Below the pieces are notes generated by a model, which saw only the letters and a list, made by a program, of their open reading frames with translations, did not search any database and was not told where the DNA came from. From Streptomyces sp. NRRL S-31 (lineage in GTDB: Bacteria; Actinomycetota; Actinomycetes; Streptomycetales; Streptomycetaceae), in assembly GCF_000718775.1 (NCBI RefSeq), contig NZ_JOCB01000108.1:1-27365 (forward strand): a DNA stretch of 27,365 bases, written 5' to 3'. Both the position numbers and the translations under genes were made by a program. Below are positions 7,899-16,188 of this stretch, piece after piece; position 1 is the first letter of the stretch, and every line of letters begins with the position of its first letter.

Positions 7899-10800
7899 AT
7901 GGCGGTGGGCCGACTGCGTGGTGCTCTTCTGGGGGCGCTTGGTGCGGTGGCGGTGGCGGATGCCACGCTCCTGTCCTTGGCCGGGAACGCAGCGACCGGG
8001 GACGAGAAGTGGCCCGGTGTGCTGGACTTGCTGCGGACCAGGGCGTGGTGGGCGGTGGGCGTGTTAACGCTGGCCGCGGTCGTCGTCGGGTGGCTGGTCG
8101 CACGTGCCGAGCGGATCCCGGTGGTGGAGGGCGACCCCCCTCCGCCCCCGGCGCCTGCGGTGGAGGGGTGGCTGGTGCAACGTGACGAGCTGCGGCAGGC
8201 TGTCGACGCGGTGCTCGCGCCGGGCGGTACGACGGTGGGGCTGACGACGTCGCTGCACGGCGCGGGTGGCTTCGGCAAGACCCGGCTGGCTCGGATGGTG
8301 TGTGCCGACCGCACCGTCCGGCGTCGTTTCCGGGGCCGTGTCTACCTGGTGACCGTCGGCCGGGACCTGCGCTCCACCGCCGAGATCGCGGCTAAGGTCG
8401 GTGAGGTCACCCGGCTCATCACGGGCGACACGACCACCTTCACCGACCCGGACCTGGCCGGCGACCACCTCGGCCGCCTCCTGGAGCAGCGTCCCCGCAC
8501 ACTGCTGTTCCTGGACGACGTGTGGGAACGCGAGCAGTTGGACCCATTCCTGCGGGGAGCGCCCCGGTGCGTGAGGCTGGTCACCACCCGGCGCCCGCAC
8601 CTCCTGGACGGCAGACCGGGCAGCCGGCTCGTCGCGGTGGACGCGATGACGGAGCGCGAAGCGCGGGCAGTCCTGCTGCAGGATCTTGACACCTCGCTGC
8701 TGCCGGTCGGCACGGTGACCGCGCTGCTGGCACACACCGGGCGTTGGCCGCTGCTGCTGCGTCTGGTCAACCGCCTGATCGTGGCCGAGACACAACTGGG
8801 GACAGACACCGCCGACGCGGCGCGCGATGCCGTGCGACGGCTTCGGCAGGCGGGCCCCGCGATGGCGGATGCCTCGGGAATGGACGCTGCCGTACCTGGT
8901 CAACGTGAACGGGCGGTGGAGGCCACCGTCGAGGCCGCGGTCGGTCTTCTTCCGCCCGGCGGACCAGACCGGCTCAGGGAACTCGGAGTCTTCGCGGAGG
9001 ACGACCCCGTTCCTGTGGCCTTGGTGCGCCGGTTCTGGCAGTCCTGCGCCGGTCTCACCGGTGAGCGGGCCAACAGCCTGCTCAAGGAACTCTCCGGCCT
9101 GTCCCTGATCACAGTCGACCCGACGGCCGGCGGACGGATCACGCTCCATGACGTCCTCCGCGACTACCTGCGGCAAGCCCTCGGCTCCAGTGGCCTGGCC
9201 AGGGCCAACGCCCACCTGGTAGACGCGATCACTGGAAGCCTCCCGTCGGCGACGCCTCTTGCCGTGAGCGCGCCGAACCCCCGGCACGCGTGGTGGGACA
9301 CCACCGACGGCTATGTGCTGGACCACGCCGTCGCACACCTCCTCGCCGCCGGCCGTAGTGCCGACGCCGAAGCGCTCGCCGGCGACCTGCGCTGGATCGA
9401 CCGCCGCCTGCGACAGCGCGGCCCCAACGCCCCCATCGAGGATCTCCTGCAGGCCGGAAGCCCTGATGCCGCCGAACGCGCCGCTGACCTGCGCCGTGCC
9501 GCTCACCTCCTCCAGCCCACGCAGCCCGGCCACTCTCTCACTGCCGTCCTTCACAGCCGCTTGGCCGGCATTCCCCGCTGGACCGGCCAAGTCGCCGCTC
9601 ACGCCCGGCAGGGCGTCGGTCCCGGGCTCAGCAATCTCTGGCCGCTGCCTGACCAGGCACAGCCCTCGATTCTTCGCACTCTGACCGGTCACACCGGCCC
9701 GGTGGCGGCGGTGGCGATCTCCCCTGACGGCACCTGGCTCGCCACCGGCGGTCACGACGGGTCGGTGCGGATCTGGGACCCGGCCACCGGCACAGAGACC
9801 ACCACCCTCACCGGCCACACCGGCCCGGTGGCCGCGGTGGCGATCTCCCCTGACGGCACCTGGCTCGCCACCACCAGCTACGACGGGTCGATGTGGATCT
9901 GGGACCCGGCTACCCGCACCGGAATCACCGCCCTCACCGGCCACGTCCCGCTGCGCTCGGTGGTGATCTCCCCCGACGGCACCTGGTTCGCCACCACCAG
10001 CTACAACGGGCCGGTGCGGATCTGGGACCTGACCACCGGCGCCCGGACCACCACCCTCACCGGCCACACCGGCCCGGTGGCAGCGGTGGCGGTCTCCCCC
10101 GACGGCACCTGGCTCGCCACCACCGGCTACGACGGGCTAGTGCACGTCTGGGACTTGGCCACCGGCACCGGAACCACCACCCTCACCGGCCGCGTCGGCC
10201 GGGCGGAGGCGATGGCGGTCTCCCCCGACGGCACCTGGCTCGCCACCACCGGCTACGACGGGCTGGTGCACATCTGGGACCCGGCCATCCACACCCAGTC
10301 CGCCACCCTCACCAGCCACACCCGCCACGCCGGCTCCGTGGAGGCGGTGGCGGTTTCCCCGGACGGCACCTGGCTCGCCACCGCCGGCGACGACCAGACG
10401 GTACGGATCTGGGACCCGGCTACCGGCACCGAAACCACCACCCTCACCGGCGTCATCGGCCGGGTGGCCGCGGTGGCGGTCTCTCCTGACGGCACCTGGC
10501 TCGCCACCGCAGGAGAGGACGGGCTGGTGCGGATCTGGGATCCGGCCACCGGCACTCAGACCACCCTCCTCACCGGCGTCATCGGCCGGGTGGCCGCGGT
10601 GGCGGTCTCTCCTGACGGCACCTGGCTCGCCACCGCCGGTGACGACGGGCTGGTGCGGATCTGGGATCCGGCCACCGGCACCCAGACCACCCTCCTCACT
10701 GGCCACACCAGTTGGGTGGCCGCGGTCGCGATCTCTCCTGACGGCACCTGGCTCGCTACCGGCGGCGCGGACGGGGCGGTGCGGATATGGGACCCGGCCG

Positions 10801-11189
10801 CGGGCACCGAGACCACTACCCTCACCGGCCTCACCCCGCTGCGCACCATGGCGATCTCCCCGGACGGCACCTGGCTCGCCACCGCCGGAGAGGACGGGCT
10901 GGTGCGGATCTGGGATCCGGCTACCGGCACCCAGACCACCGCCCTCACCGGCCACACCGGACCGGTGCGCTCGGTGGCCATCTCTCCCGACGGCACCTGG
11001 CTCACCACCACCGGTGACGACAGATCGGTTCGAATCTGGAGCACGGGCACCTGGGAACCTGCGGCGATCATGCGCACCGACCATCCACTGCGCTGCTGCC
11101 AGTGGCTGCCTTCCGGTGCCAGCCTCGTCGTCGGCGGCCGAGGCGGCATGTACCACTTCCGCTTCGACCCTGGCACTCCGTCACCGTGA
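7899..11189 (+). CDS. Membrane-anchored NB-ARC (STAND) NTPase with WD40 repeats
   Basis: ATG 7899 follows AGGGGG by 6 nt; an in-frame TTG at 7872 is less likely. The product has 1096 residues. Two apolar helices (about 8-29 and 50-69) form a membrane hairpin. A Pro-rich linker leads to the NB-ARC ATPase: P-loop HGAGGFGKT (120-128), Walker B LLFLDDVW (202-209), sensor RLVTTRR (226-232), then winged-helix and helical arms to about residue 590. The C-terminus carries 11 WD40 repeats of 42 residues or nearly so, each with SPDGTW and usually (V/I)WD, plus a degenerate twelfth. STAND proteins are switch ATPases that assemble when the repeat domain senses a ligand. This one has no fused effector, so it may act through the nearby caspase/EACC1 pair. 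Codon 56, in the second membrane helix, is TTA (8064-8066). Confidence 0.9.
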   Translation: MAVGRLRGALLGALGAVAVADATLLSLAGNAATGDEKWPGVLDLLRTRAWWAVGVLTLAAVVVGWLVARAERIPVVEGDPPPPPAPAVEGWLVQRDELRQAVDAVLAPGGTTVGLTTSLHGAGGFGKTRLARMVCADRTVRRRFRGRVYLVTVGRDLRSTAEIAAKVGEVTRLITGDTTTFTDPDLAGDHLGRLLEQRPRTLLFLDDVWEREQLDPFLRGAPRCVRLVTTRRPHLLDGRPGSRLVAVDAMTEREARAVLLQDLDTSLLPVGTVTALLAHTGRWPLLLRLVNRLIVAETQLGTDTADAARDAVRRLRQAGPAMADASGMDAAVPGQRERAVEATVEAAVGLLPPGGPDRLRELGVFAEDDPVPVALVRRFWQSCAGLTGERANSLLKELSGLSLITVDPTAGGRITLHDVLRDYLRQALGSSGLARANAHLVDAITGSLPSATPLAVSAPNPRHAWWDTTDGYVLDHAVAHLLAAGRSADAEALAGDLRWIDRRLRQRGPNAPIEDLLQAGSPDAAERAADLRRAAHLLQPTQPGHSLTAVLHSRLAGIPRWTGQVAAHARQGVGPGLSNLWPLPDQAQPSILRTLTGHTGPVAAVAISPDGTWLATGGHDGSVRIWDPATGTETTTLTGHTGPVAAVAISPDGTWLATTSYDGSMWIWDPATRTGITALTGHVPLRSVVISPDGTWFATTSYNGPVRIWDLTTGARTTTLTGHTGPVAAVAVSPDGTWLATTGYDGLVHVWDLATGTGTTTLTGRVGRAEAMAVSPDGTWLATTGYDGLVHIWDPAIHTQSATLTSHTRHAGSVEAVAVSPDGTWLATAGDDQTVRIWDPATGTETTTLTGVIGRVAAVAVSPDGTWLATAGEDGLVRIWDPATGTQTTLLTGVIGRVAAVAVSPDGTWLATAGDDGLVRIWDPATGTQTTLLTGHTSWVAAVAISPDGTWLATGGADGAVRIWDPAAGTETTTLTGLTPLRTMAISPDGTWLATAGEDGLVRIWDPATGTQTTALTGHTGPVRSVAISPDGTWLTTTGDDRSVRIWSTGTWEPAAIMRTDHPLRCCQWLPSGASLVVGGRGGMYHFRFDPGTPSP
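9687..11040 (+). repeat. Eleven near-identical 126-nt WD40-coding repeats
   Basis: The period is about 126 nt: the first two units begin at 9687 and 9813. The SPDGTW core is present in all units. Strand and turn residues such as GHTGPV, GVIGRV, GRVGRA and GLTPLR vary between units. Repeats 7 and 8 (about 10450-10700) are almost the same DNA. Such uniformity points to recent internal duplication or gene conversion. Confidence 0.9.
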
Positions 11190-11262
11190 TCTTGTCCGCC
11201 TGCCGCGCACGACGGCACCGCGAGCCGTGCGTAAGGGCCCAGGCCGCGAGGCCCGCGGGGAG

Positions 11263-11530
11263 TCAGCTCGCGTCGGCGCTCCGGCCCACCAACTGGGTGA
11301 GCAGCTCGACGATCTGCGCTGCGCGCCTGATTGCGGTCGGTCTTCTAGGACAGCCCGCGGACGGCATCGGCGAGCCCGTCCACCTTCTCACCGAGGTTGC
11401 CGACCTTCTGGTCCAGGTTGCCGGCCTGGAGACGCACGGCGGCCAGGTCGCTGTCTACGATCCCGAATTCCCGATCGGTACGCTCCGAGACTTCCGTGAA
11501 ACGGCGCGCCCGGGCACGCAATGTGACGCG
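11263..11530 (-). pseudogene. Coiled-coil protein C-terminal remnant, frameshifted
   Basis: The minus strand reads FTEVSERTDREFGIVDSDLA, AVRLQAGNLDQKVGNLGEKV and DGLADAVRGLS to a stop at 11345. These are regular heptads of a coiled coil. Directly downstream in another frame is RPTAIRRAAQIVELLTQLVG, then RSADAS and a stop at 11263. This looks like the true end of the same protein after a shift near 11345. The upstream part is not recognisable and the function is unknown. Confidence 0.4.
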
Positions 11531-11544
11531 CGGCAGCGACACGT

Positions 11545-12690
11545 CTACTGCCTCGACGCCGCCCGGTTCACGACCAGCATCCCTCCGGGAGCCCTCAAGC
11601 CGAAACCGGACGCTCGCCGTCGAGTACGGCACGACCCTTGCTCCACCCGGGTGGTGACGAGGGGCAGCTTCCAGCCCCGCTCCTTCGCGCCGGGACGGCC
11701 GGAGGAGATGAGATACCACCTGCCGGTGACGGAACCTCTGCCGACGGCTCGGGGCCGTTCGAGGAGTTCGTCAACGCCTGCCGTGTGCGCGTACGGCGCG
11801 AAGGCCGGTTCGAGGTCGCGCACCATCGTCACGCACCGGGGGGCGTCGATCCGGCTGGCCAGGTCGAGGGAGCGGATGGCGGTCTCCGCGGCGATGTCGG
11901 GTTCGCCGTCGCGGAGGTAGGTCTCGGCCTGGTAGGTCAGGAACACGGATTTGGTCTTGGAGCGGGTGGCAGGCAGCAGGGCGATGCCCTCGTCCATGAG
12001 CCGGTGGGCCTGACTGCGCTGACCGAGATCGGCGAGGCAACGGCCGCCGTCCGAGGCCAGGTCGGCGTGTGACATCCACGAGCACCAGGCGGGGGCGGGA
12101 TCGTACGACACGGTGTCCAGCGCCTTCTCCGCGGCGGTGAGAACCCGGCGGCACCGGCCGTCCTCGTTGAGGAGGGCGAGGGCGCGGGCCTGGCGCAGGT
12201 GGAGGAGGGACCGCGCGGCGGGGTGCTGGGTGCGGGGGATGGCGTGTTCGAGGATGTCGGCGGCGGTGCGGGCGTCCTTGAGCCACAGCAGTTGGTTACG
12301 CGAGGTCGGAGAGGATGCCCGCGCCAAGGTCGCGCTGGTGAGCGGTGTGGGCGTTGTGGAGGGCTGCGTGCCAGAAGCGGCCGGCGGAGGCGTGGCGGCG
12401 TTCGTCGAAGTGCTGCCAGGCGATGGCCTGCGAGAGGGAGGCGGCCAGGGTGTGCAGCCGCTGTCCGGCGGCGGGGGTGTAGCGGGACTCGCTGATGAAG
12501 TCGGTGACGGTGGTCAGGTGGGCGTCGAGGAGGTGGCGGGTGCGGCGCCTGCGTTCGGTGGCGAGACGGATCAGCTCCGCTCCGGTTGCCTCCAGCCAGT
12601 CGAGCATCTCGGCGTCGACTTCGCCGGGCGCGGCGAGGTGCGCGAGCCGGCTGGGCTCGGTGACGGCCCACTGGTGGTTCAGGACGGTGT
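11545..12690 (-). pseudogene. Xre-family (helical repeat) regulator C-terminal part, frameshifted
   Basis: Reading leftward, RRRRTRHLLDAHLTTVTDFI, AGQRLHTLAASLSQAIAWQH and ALHNAHTAHQRDLGAGILSD form one frame. Near 12299 the sequence shifts to the frame with ILEHAIPRTQHPAARSLLHL, ADLASDGGRCLADLGQRSQA, FLTYQAETYLRDGEPDIAAE and RCVTMVRDLEPAFAPYAH. These are the TPR-like helices that follow the HTH domain in large Streptomyces Xre regulators. The N-terminal HTH is missing and the natural end is replaced by read-through to 11545. The remaining protein should be non-functional. Confidence 0.65.
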
Positions 12691-13233
12691 TCAGCCTGCG
12701 GTGCTCCTCGGAGATCTCGGCGGGCTGTTCGTTGCTCTCAGCGGTGAGTGCAGCGTCGGCTCGCAGTCCGTAGATGCCGTCTGGGACAAGCGGAGGCAGC
12801 GGCGATCCGGAGGCGCGGGCCTGGGCGACGGCGAGGCGCCAGGACTGCGGCTGTACGGGGCCGTCGCGATCCATGAAACACGTGGCTGGACCCCGGGGTA
12901 CTGGGCGTCCGGCAGGACCTGATGCTGAGTGACGAGCTGCCAACCGAAGGCACGGATGTCGGAAACGGAGCCACCCCGGTTCTCCACGACCACGGCTTCC
13001 GGCAGCACCAGCAGGCCTGTTCGAATGGGAATGTCCCGGTCTTTATCGAGCGTGCCGACGTCGGCGGGTTCCAGGGTGACGGCCGCCGCCATGACGGCCG
13101 CGTGGGCGGTCGGCGAGATGATGAGGACCTCAGCGCCATCAAGAAGCTTCAAGACCTGCTGGACCTGCCACTGCGCCGCCTCGGCGGGGCTTGACGGCCA
13201 TGGGGGCCTTTTCCCCTGCTTTCCGAGCATCAT
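12691..13233 (-). pseudogene. Fragment of an uncharacterised actinomycete protein
   Basis: From about 13190 leftward the sequence reads AAQWQVQQVLKLLDGAEVLI, ISPTAHAAVMAAAVTLEPAD, VGTLDKDRDIPIRTGLLVLP and AFGWQLVTQHQVLPDAQYPG. After a shift near 12890 it reads FMDRDGPVQPQSWRLAVAQA and LPPLVPDGIYGLRADAALTA, then EEHRRLN. The two parts look like one protein family of unknown function that I recall from Streptomyces. Near 12690 it fuses in frame to the regulator remnant, giving a chimeric reading frame. Confidence 0.45.
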
Positions 13234-13399
13234 CGCGAACGCTCGCGTCGGTGCGCAGCGCGGCGAGCGCGGGATCCGCCGGCGGATCGGCGGGCGGCGG
13301 AGGCCTGAGCGGTGCGGCCGCTGCGGACGGCTGGCGGACCACCGTGGGGCACGGCAATCAACCTGGCCCCGGCAGCGGGCCTTGGCCGGGCGCCCTTGG

Positions 13400-13618
13400 T
13401 TCCTCTCCGCATTCGCCGCTCTGGGCGACCCGGTCTCCAGGGCCTACTACGACAAGGAGATCGCCCAGGGCAAGCAGCACACCCAAGCCCTGCTCTGCCT
13501 CGCCCGACGACGGGCCGGCGTCCTCTTCGCCATGCTCCGCGACGGCACCTTCTACGAGCCCCGGCCAGCCACGGCAGACGGCGTCCAGGAGGAAGCCCCG
13601 TCCCCGGCCGGAAGGTGA
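13400..13618 (+). pseudogene. IS110-family transposase C-terminal fragment
   Basis: The frame reads FLSAFAALGDPVSRAYYDKE, IAQGKQHTQALLCLARRRAG and VLFAMLRDGTFYEPRP, ending in SPAGR and a stop at 13616-13618. It matches the C-terminus of the element at 1829-3000 and keeps the FYEPRP tail that copy lacks. Everything upstream of 13400 is unrelated. Its 3' side breaks into the ankyrin gene. Confidence 0.85.
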
Positions 13619-13995
13619 ACAGCCACGTCGTAGTTGGCGATCCGCCCCGCCAGCGCCCTCGGGCTCACACCATGCACATTGTCCAGGTCAGGGTCAGCAC
13701 CGGCTTCGAGAAGGAGGCGAATCGTCCCGCCTTCGCCCCGCGAACAGAACACCGCCCTCGACAACGGCGTATTGCCATGACGGTCCACGGCATCGACCGC
13801 CGCCCCCGCGGCCAGCAACACTTCGACGACCGCGAGGGCTTGTGCCTGAGCAGCAAAATGCAGCGGAGTCCAACCCTCTGCATCGGAAGCCCCCGGGTCA
13901 GCGCCCTCAGCCAGCAGCACCCTCAGGCCATCCACGTCCCCGCCGGCAGCGGCATAGTGCGCTGCGGTCCGACCCAATCGATCCCGATCCGTCAT
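13552..13995 (-). pseudogene. Ankyrin-repeat protein, 3' end replaced
   Basis: ATG at 13995 has GAGGA 8 nt upstream; ATG at 14003 is also in frame. Ankyrin repeats follow: GRTAAHYAAAGGDVDGLRVL, GWTPLHFAAQAQALAVVEVL and GNTPLSRAVFCSRGEGGTIR, then GVSPRALAGRIANYDVA. Streptomyces homologues, as I remember them, end a few residues after IANYDVARFF. Here the frame instead runs into the complement of the IS110 fragment from about 13625 and stops at 13552. The repeats themselves are intact, so a protein with a foreign tail may still be made. Confidence 0.7.
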
Positions 13996-14071
13996 GCCGA
14001 CCATCCTCACCCGGCTTGACCAAACAGATAGGGGCACCCCCTCCCCTCCGTCTCCCTCCCGGCGCACACGG

Positions 14072-14131
14072 CGACGCCCCGGTCTCGTGGTCCCACCGTG
14101 TGTACGGTGGGAGCGCGAGACCGGGGCGTCG
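14072..14131. terminator. Two-tier hairpin terminator of the leftward operon
   Basis: Outer arms 14072-14087 and 14116-14131 are perfect 16-nt complements. Inside them lies a second 9-bp stem (14091-14099 with 14104-14112) and a 4-nt loop. It starts 25 nt past the stop of the SbnB-like gene and marks the likely edge of the biosynthetic cluster. Symmetry allows action on both strands. Confidence 0.8.
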
Positions 14132-14156
14132 GAGGATGCGGCCGGTGCCGCCCGGC

Positions 14157-15164
14157 TCACCAGCGCTTCAGCTCGGGGAAGAAGGCCGGTATCTCGGTCG
14201 CGCGGCCGGTGCGCACGGCGGTCCGGTAGATGTGGTAGCCGACGGCCAGGTCGAGGACGCCGAGGCCGAACGGGGAGAAGACGGTGGGGCGGTCGTGGTC
14301 CAGGGTCACCTCGCCGCGCAGCACGTCGGCCAGCGTGCCGTCGATGAAGTCGCGCGTGCCGTACTCCGTCTCCGTCAGGTGGGGCGAGGTCTGGGCGGTG
14401 AGGCAGTGGTCGATGTCGTCCAGGATGTTGTGGCACTTGATCATGACGGTGGGGTGGATGTCGCGCAGGGACAGGTTCAGGATGAGCTGGCCCGGCAGCA
14501 GGGTCTGTCCGTCCGCCAGCCAGGGCGCCGGAGCGGTGGTGGCGAGGACGACGAGGTCGGCGGTGGCCAGGGCCGCGTCGATCTGTGTCACGGTGCGGGT
14601 CCGCCAGCCGTGGGTGTCGGCGGCGTAGGCGGCGAAGGTCTCGGCGTACGTGTCGACGTGGTCGTGGACCAGGCACTCGCGGACGTCGGTGCCGCGGGCC
14701 GCGAGGAAGTCGGAGACGGTCCGGCCGATGACGCCGGCGCCGACGAAGAGCACGGTCTTCGGGCCGTCGCCGTCGGCGAGGGTCTCCACGGCGAGCGCGG
14801 CGGACGCCGCGGTGCGGGCGGCGCTGATGCCGGACGCCTCCAGGCAGGCGAACGGGTATCCGGTCTCGGCGTCGTTCAGCAGCAGGACGGCGGAGGCGCG
14901 CGGCAGGTTCCGGCGTACGTTCTGCGGGTAGCTGGCGATCCACTTGAGGCCGGAGACCGGTGTGTCGCCGTTGAGGTGGGCGGGCAGGGCGATGATCCGG
15001 GCGCCCGGGTCGTGCGGGAAGCGCAGGAAGTGGCTGTTGGGGTTCACGGTGGCCCCGCGGCTGTGCTGGAGGTAGGTGTCCCGCACGATGTCCAGGACGT
15101 CCGACGGCGCGGAGCCGATGACATCCTGGGCGACGGAGCCGTCGATCACATGGAAGGTCGACAT
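14157..15164 (-). CDS. sbnB: SbnB-like 2,3-diaminopropionate synthase (ornithine cyclodeaminase family)
   Basis: This 335-residue protein has ATG at 15164 and GAAAGG about 10 nt upstream. It belongs to the ornithine cyclodeaminase/mu-crystallin fold: K74 in SGLKWIASYP, RTAAAS-like RTAASAALA (from R117), the NAD site VLFVGAGVIG (G142-G147) and the late FSPFGLGVLDLAVG. SbnB oxidises N-(1-amino-1-carboxy-2-ethyl)-glutamate with NAD and hydrolyses it to L-2,3-diaminopropionate plus 2-oxoglutarate. It is the last gene of the leftward operon, 76 nt after the SbnA-like gene that would supply its substrate. Pairing with SbnA supports this role over cyclodeaminase or opine functions. Dap would be a monomer for the NRPS, at a module beyond this window. 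Confidence 0.88.
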   Translation of the reverse strand: MSTFHVIDGSVAQDVIGSAPSDVLDIVRDTYLQHSRGATVNPNSHFLRFPHDPGARIIALPAHLNGDTPVSGLKWIASYPQNVRRNLPRASAVLLLNDAETGYPFACLEASGISAARTAASAALAVETLADGDGPKTVLFVGAGVIGRTVSDFLAARGTDVRECLVHDHVDTYAETFAAYAADTHGWRTRTVTQIDAALATADLVVLATTAPAPWLADGQTLLPGQLILNLSLRDIHPTVMIKCHNILDDIDHCLTAQTSPHLTETEYGTRDFIDGTLADVLRGEVTLDHDRPTVFSPFGLGVLDLAVGYHIYRTAVRTGRATEIPAFFPELKRW

Positions 15165-15240
15165 CGGTGGTTGCCTTTCGCGGGCGGAGCGGGCGGGTGG
15201 AGCGAGCGGACCGGTGGCGCGGAGGTACGGACGGGCGGGA

Positions 15241-16188
15241 TCAGGTGCGGACGCCGAGGTTCCGCTCGACCCAGTCGTCGTTGTAGACCGTGCCGAGGTA
15301 GCGCTCGCCGAGGTCGGGGGAGATCGCGGCGATGCGGGAGCCGGCCGGGATGGTGCCGGCCCGGCGGCGGACGGCGGCCAGGACCGAGCCGGTGGAGCCG
15401 CCGGTGAGCAGGCCGTGGGTGCGGGCGAGCAGTCGGCACTCGCGTACGGCGTCCTCCTCGGCGACCAGTACCACGTCGTCGGCGAGGCCGGGTTCGAACA
15501 GTTCGGGGATGCGGCTGGCGCCCAGGCCGGGGATGCGGCGGGGACCGGGTGCGGCGCCGAGGATGATGGAGCCGAGGGCGTCGACGGCGACGATCCGGGT
15601 GTGCGGCGAGAATTCGCGCAGGTGCTGCGCGCAGCCGACGAAGGTGCCGGTGGAGCCGACGCCGATGAACAGGTAGTCGAGGTGCTGGACCTCCTTGAGC
15701 AGGGTGCGCGCGGTCTGTTCGTAGTGGGCGCGCGGGTTGGCCGGGTTGGCGTACTGGTTGAGCCAGACCACGGTCGGGTCCGCCTCGATGTGGCGCCGGA
15801 TGTGGGCGATGCGGGACTCGAGGAAGCCGCCGTTGGCGTCGACGGTGTCGACGACGACCACCTCGGCGCCCAGGGCACGCATGTGGTCGATGCTGGTGGC
15901 GTTGGTGTTGGGGTCGACGACGCAGGTGAAGCGGTAGCCCTTGGTGGCGCAGATGGAGCTGAGGGCGATCCCCAGGTTTCCGGAGGAGGACTCGATGACG
16001 CGGGCGCCCGGGGTGAGGACGCCGCGGTGCTCGGCGTCCTCGATGAGGCTCAGCGCGGTCTTGAGTTTGACGGAGCCGGCCGGGTTGAGGCCCTCGATCT
16101 TCAGGAAGACCTCCGAGCCGGGCACCAGCCGGGGCAGCAGGACGAAGAGGTCGTCGGTGACCAGGTCGTAGGTGTGCTCGTAGATCAT
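15241..16188 (-). CDS. sbnA: SbnA-like PLP synthase of N-(1-amino-1-carboxyethyl)-glutamate
   Basis: This 315-residue fold-type II PLP enzyme is related to cysteine synthase. The Schiff-base Lys is K41 in NPAGSVKLK, the substrate loop is ESSSGNLG, and the PLP phosphate loop is GVGSTGTF. In staphyloferrin B biosynthesis SbnA joins O-phospho-L-serine and L-glutamate, and SbnB cleaves the product to Dap. VioB-type relatives serve tuberactinomycins. The ATG at 16188 overlaps the stop of the upstream gene (ATGA), so translation is coupled. No serine kinase is seen in the window, so phosphoserine would come from primary metabolism. Confidence 0.9.
   Translation of the reverse strand: MIYEHTYDLVTDDLFVLLPRLVPGSEVFLKIEGLNPAGSVKLKTALSLIEDAEHRGVLTPGARVIESSSGNLGIALSSICATKGYRFTCVVDPNTNATSIDHMRALGAEVVVVDTVDANGGFLESRIAHIRRHIEADPTVVWLNQYANPANPRAHYEQTARTLLKEVQHLDYLFIGVGSTGTFVGCAQHLREFSPHTRIVAVDALGSIILGAAPGPRRIPGLGASRIPELFEPGLADDVVLVAEEDAVRECRLLARTHGLLTGGSTGSVLAAVRRRAGTIPAGSRIAAISPDLGERYLGTVYNDDWVERNLGVRT

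Noticed and set aside
9687..11040. Repeat array as a possible CRISPR
   Set aside because: The period is 126 nt, in frame, without unique spacers, and encodes WD40 repeats.
13552..14943. 463-residue minus-strand frame reaching into the SbnB-like gene
   Set aside because: Only its last 148 residues are ankyrin repeats; the upstream part crosses the hairpin at 14072-14131 and is antisense-frame noise.
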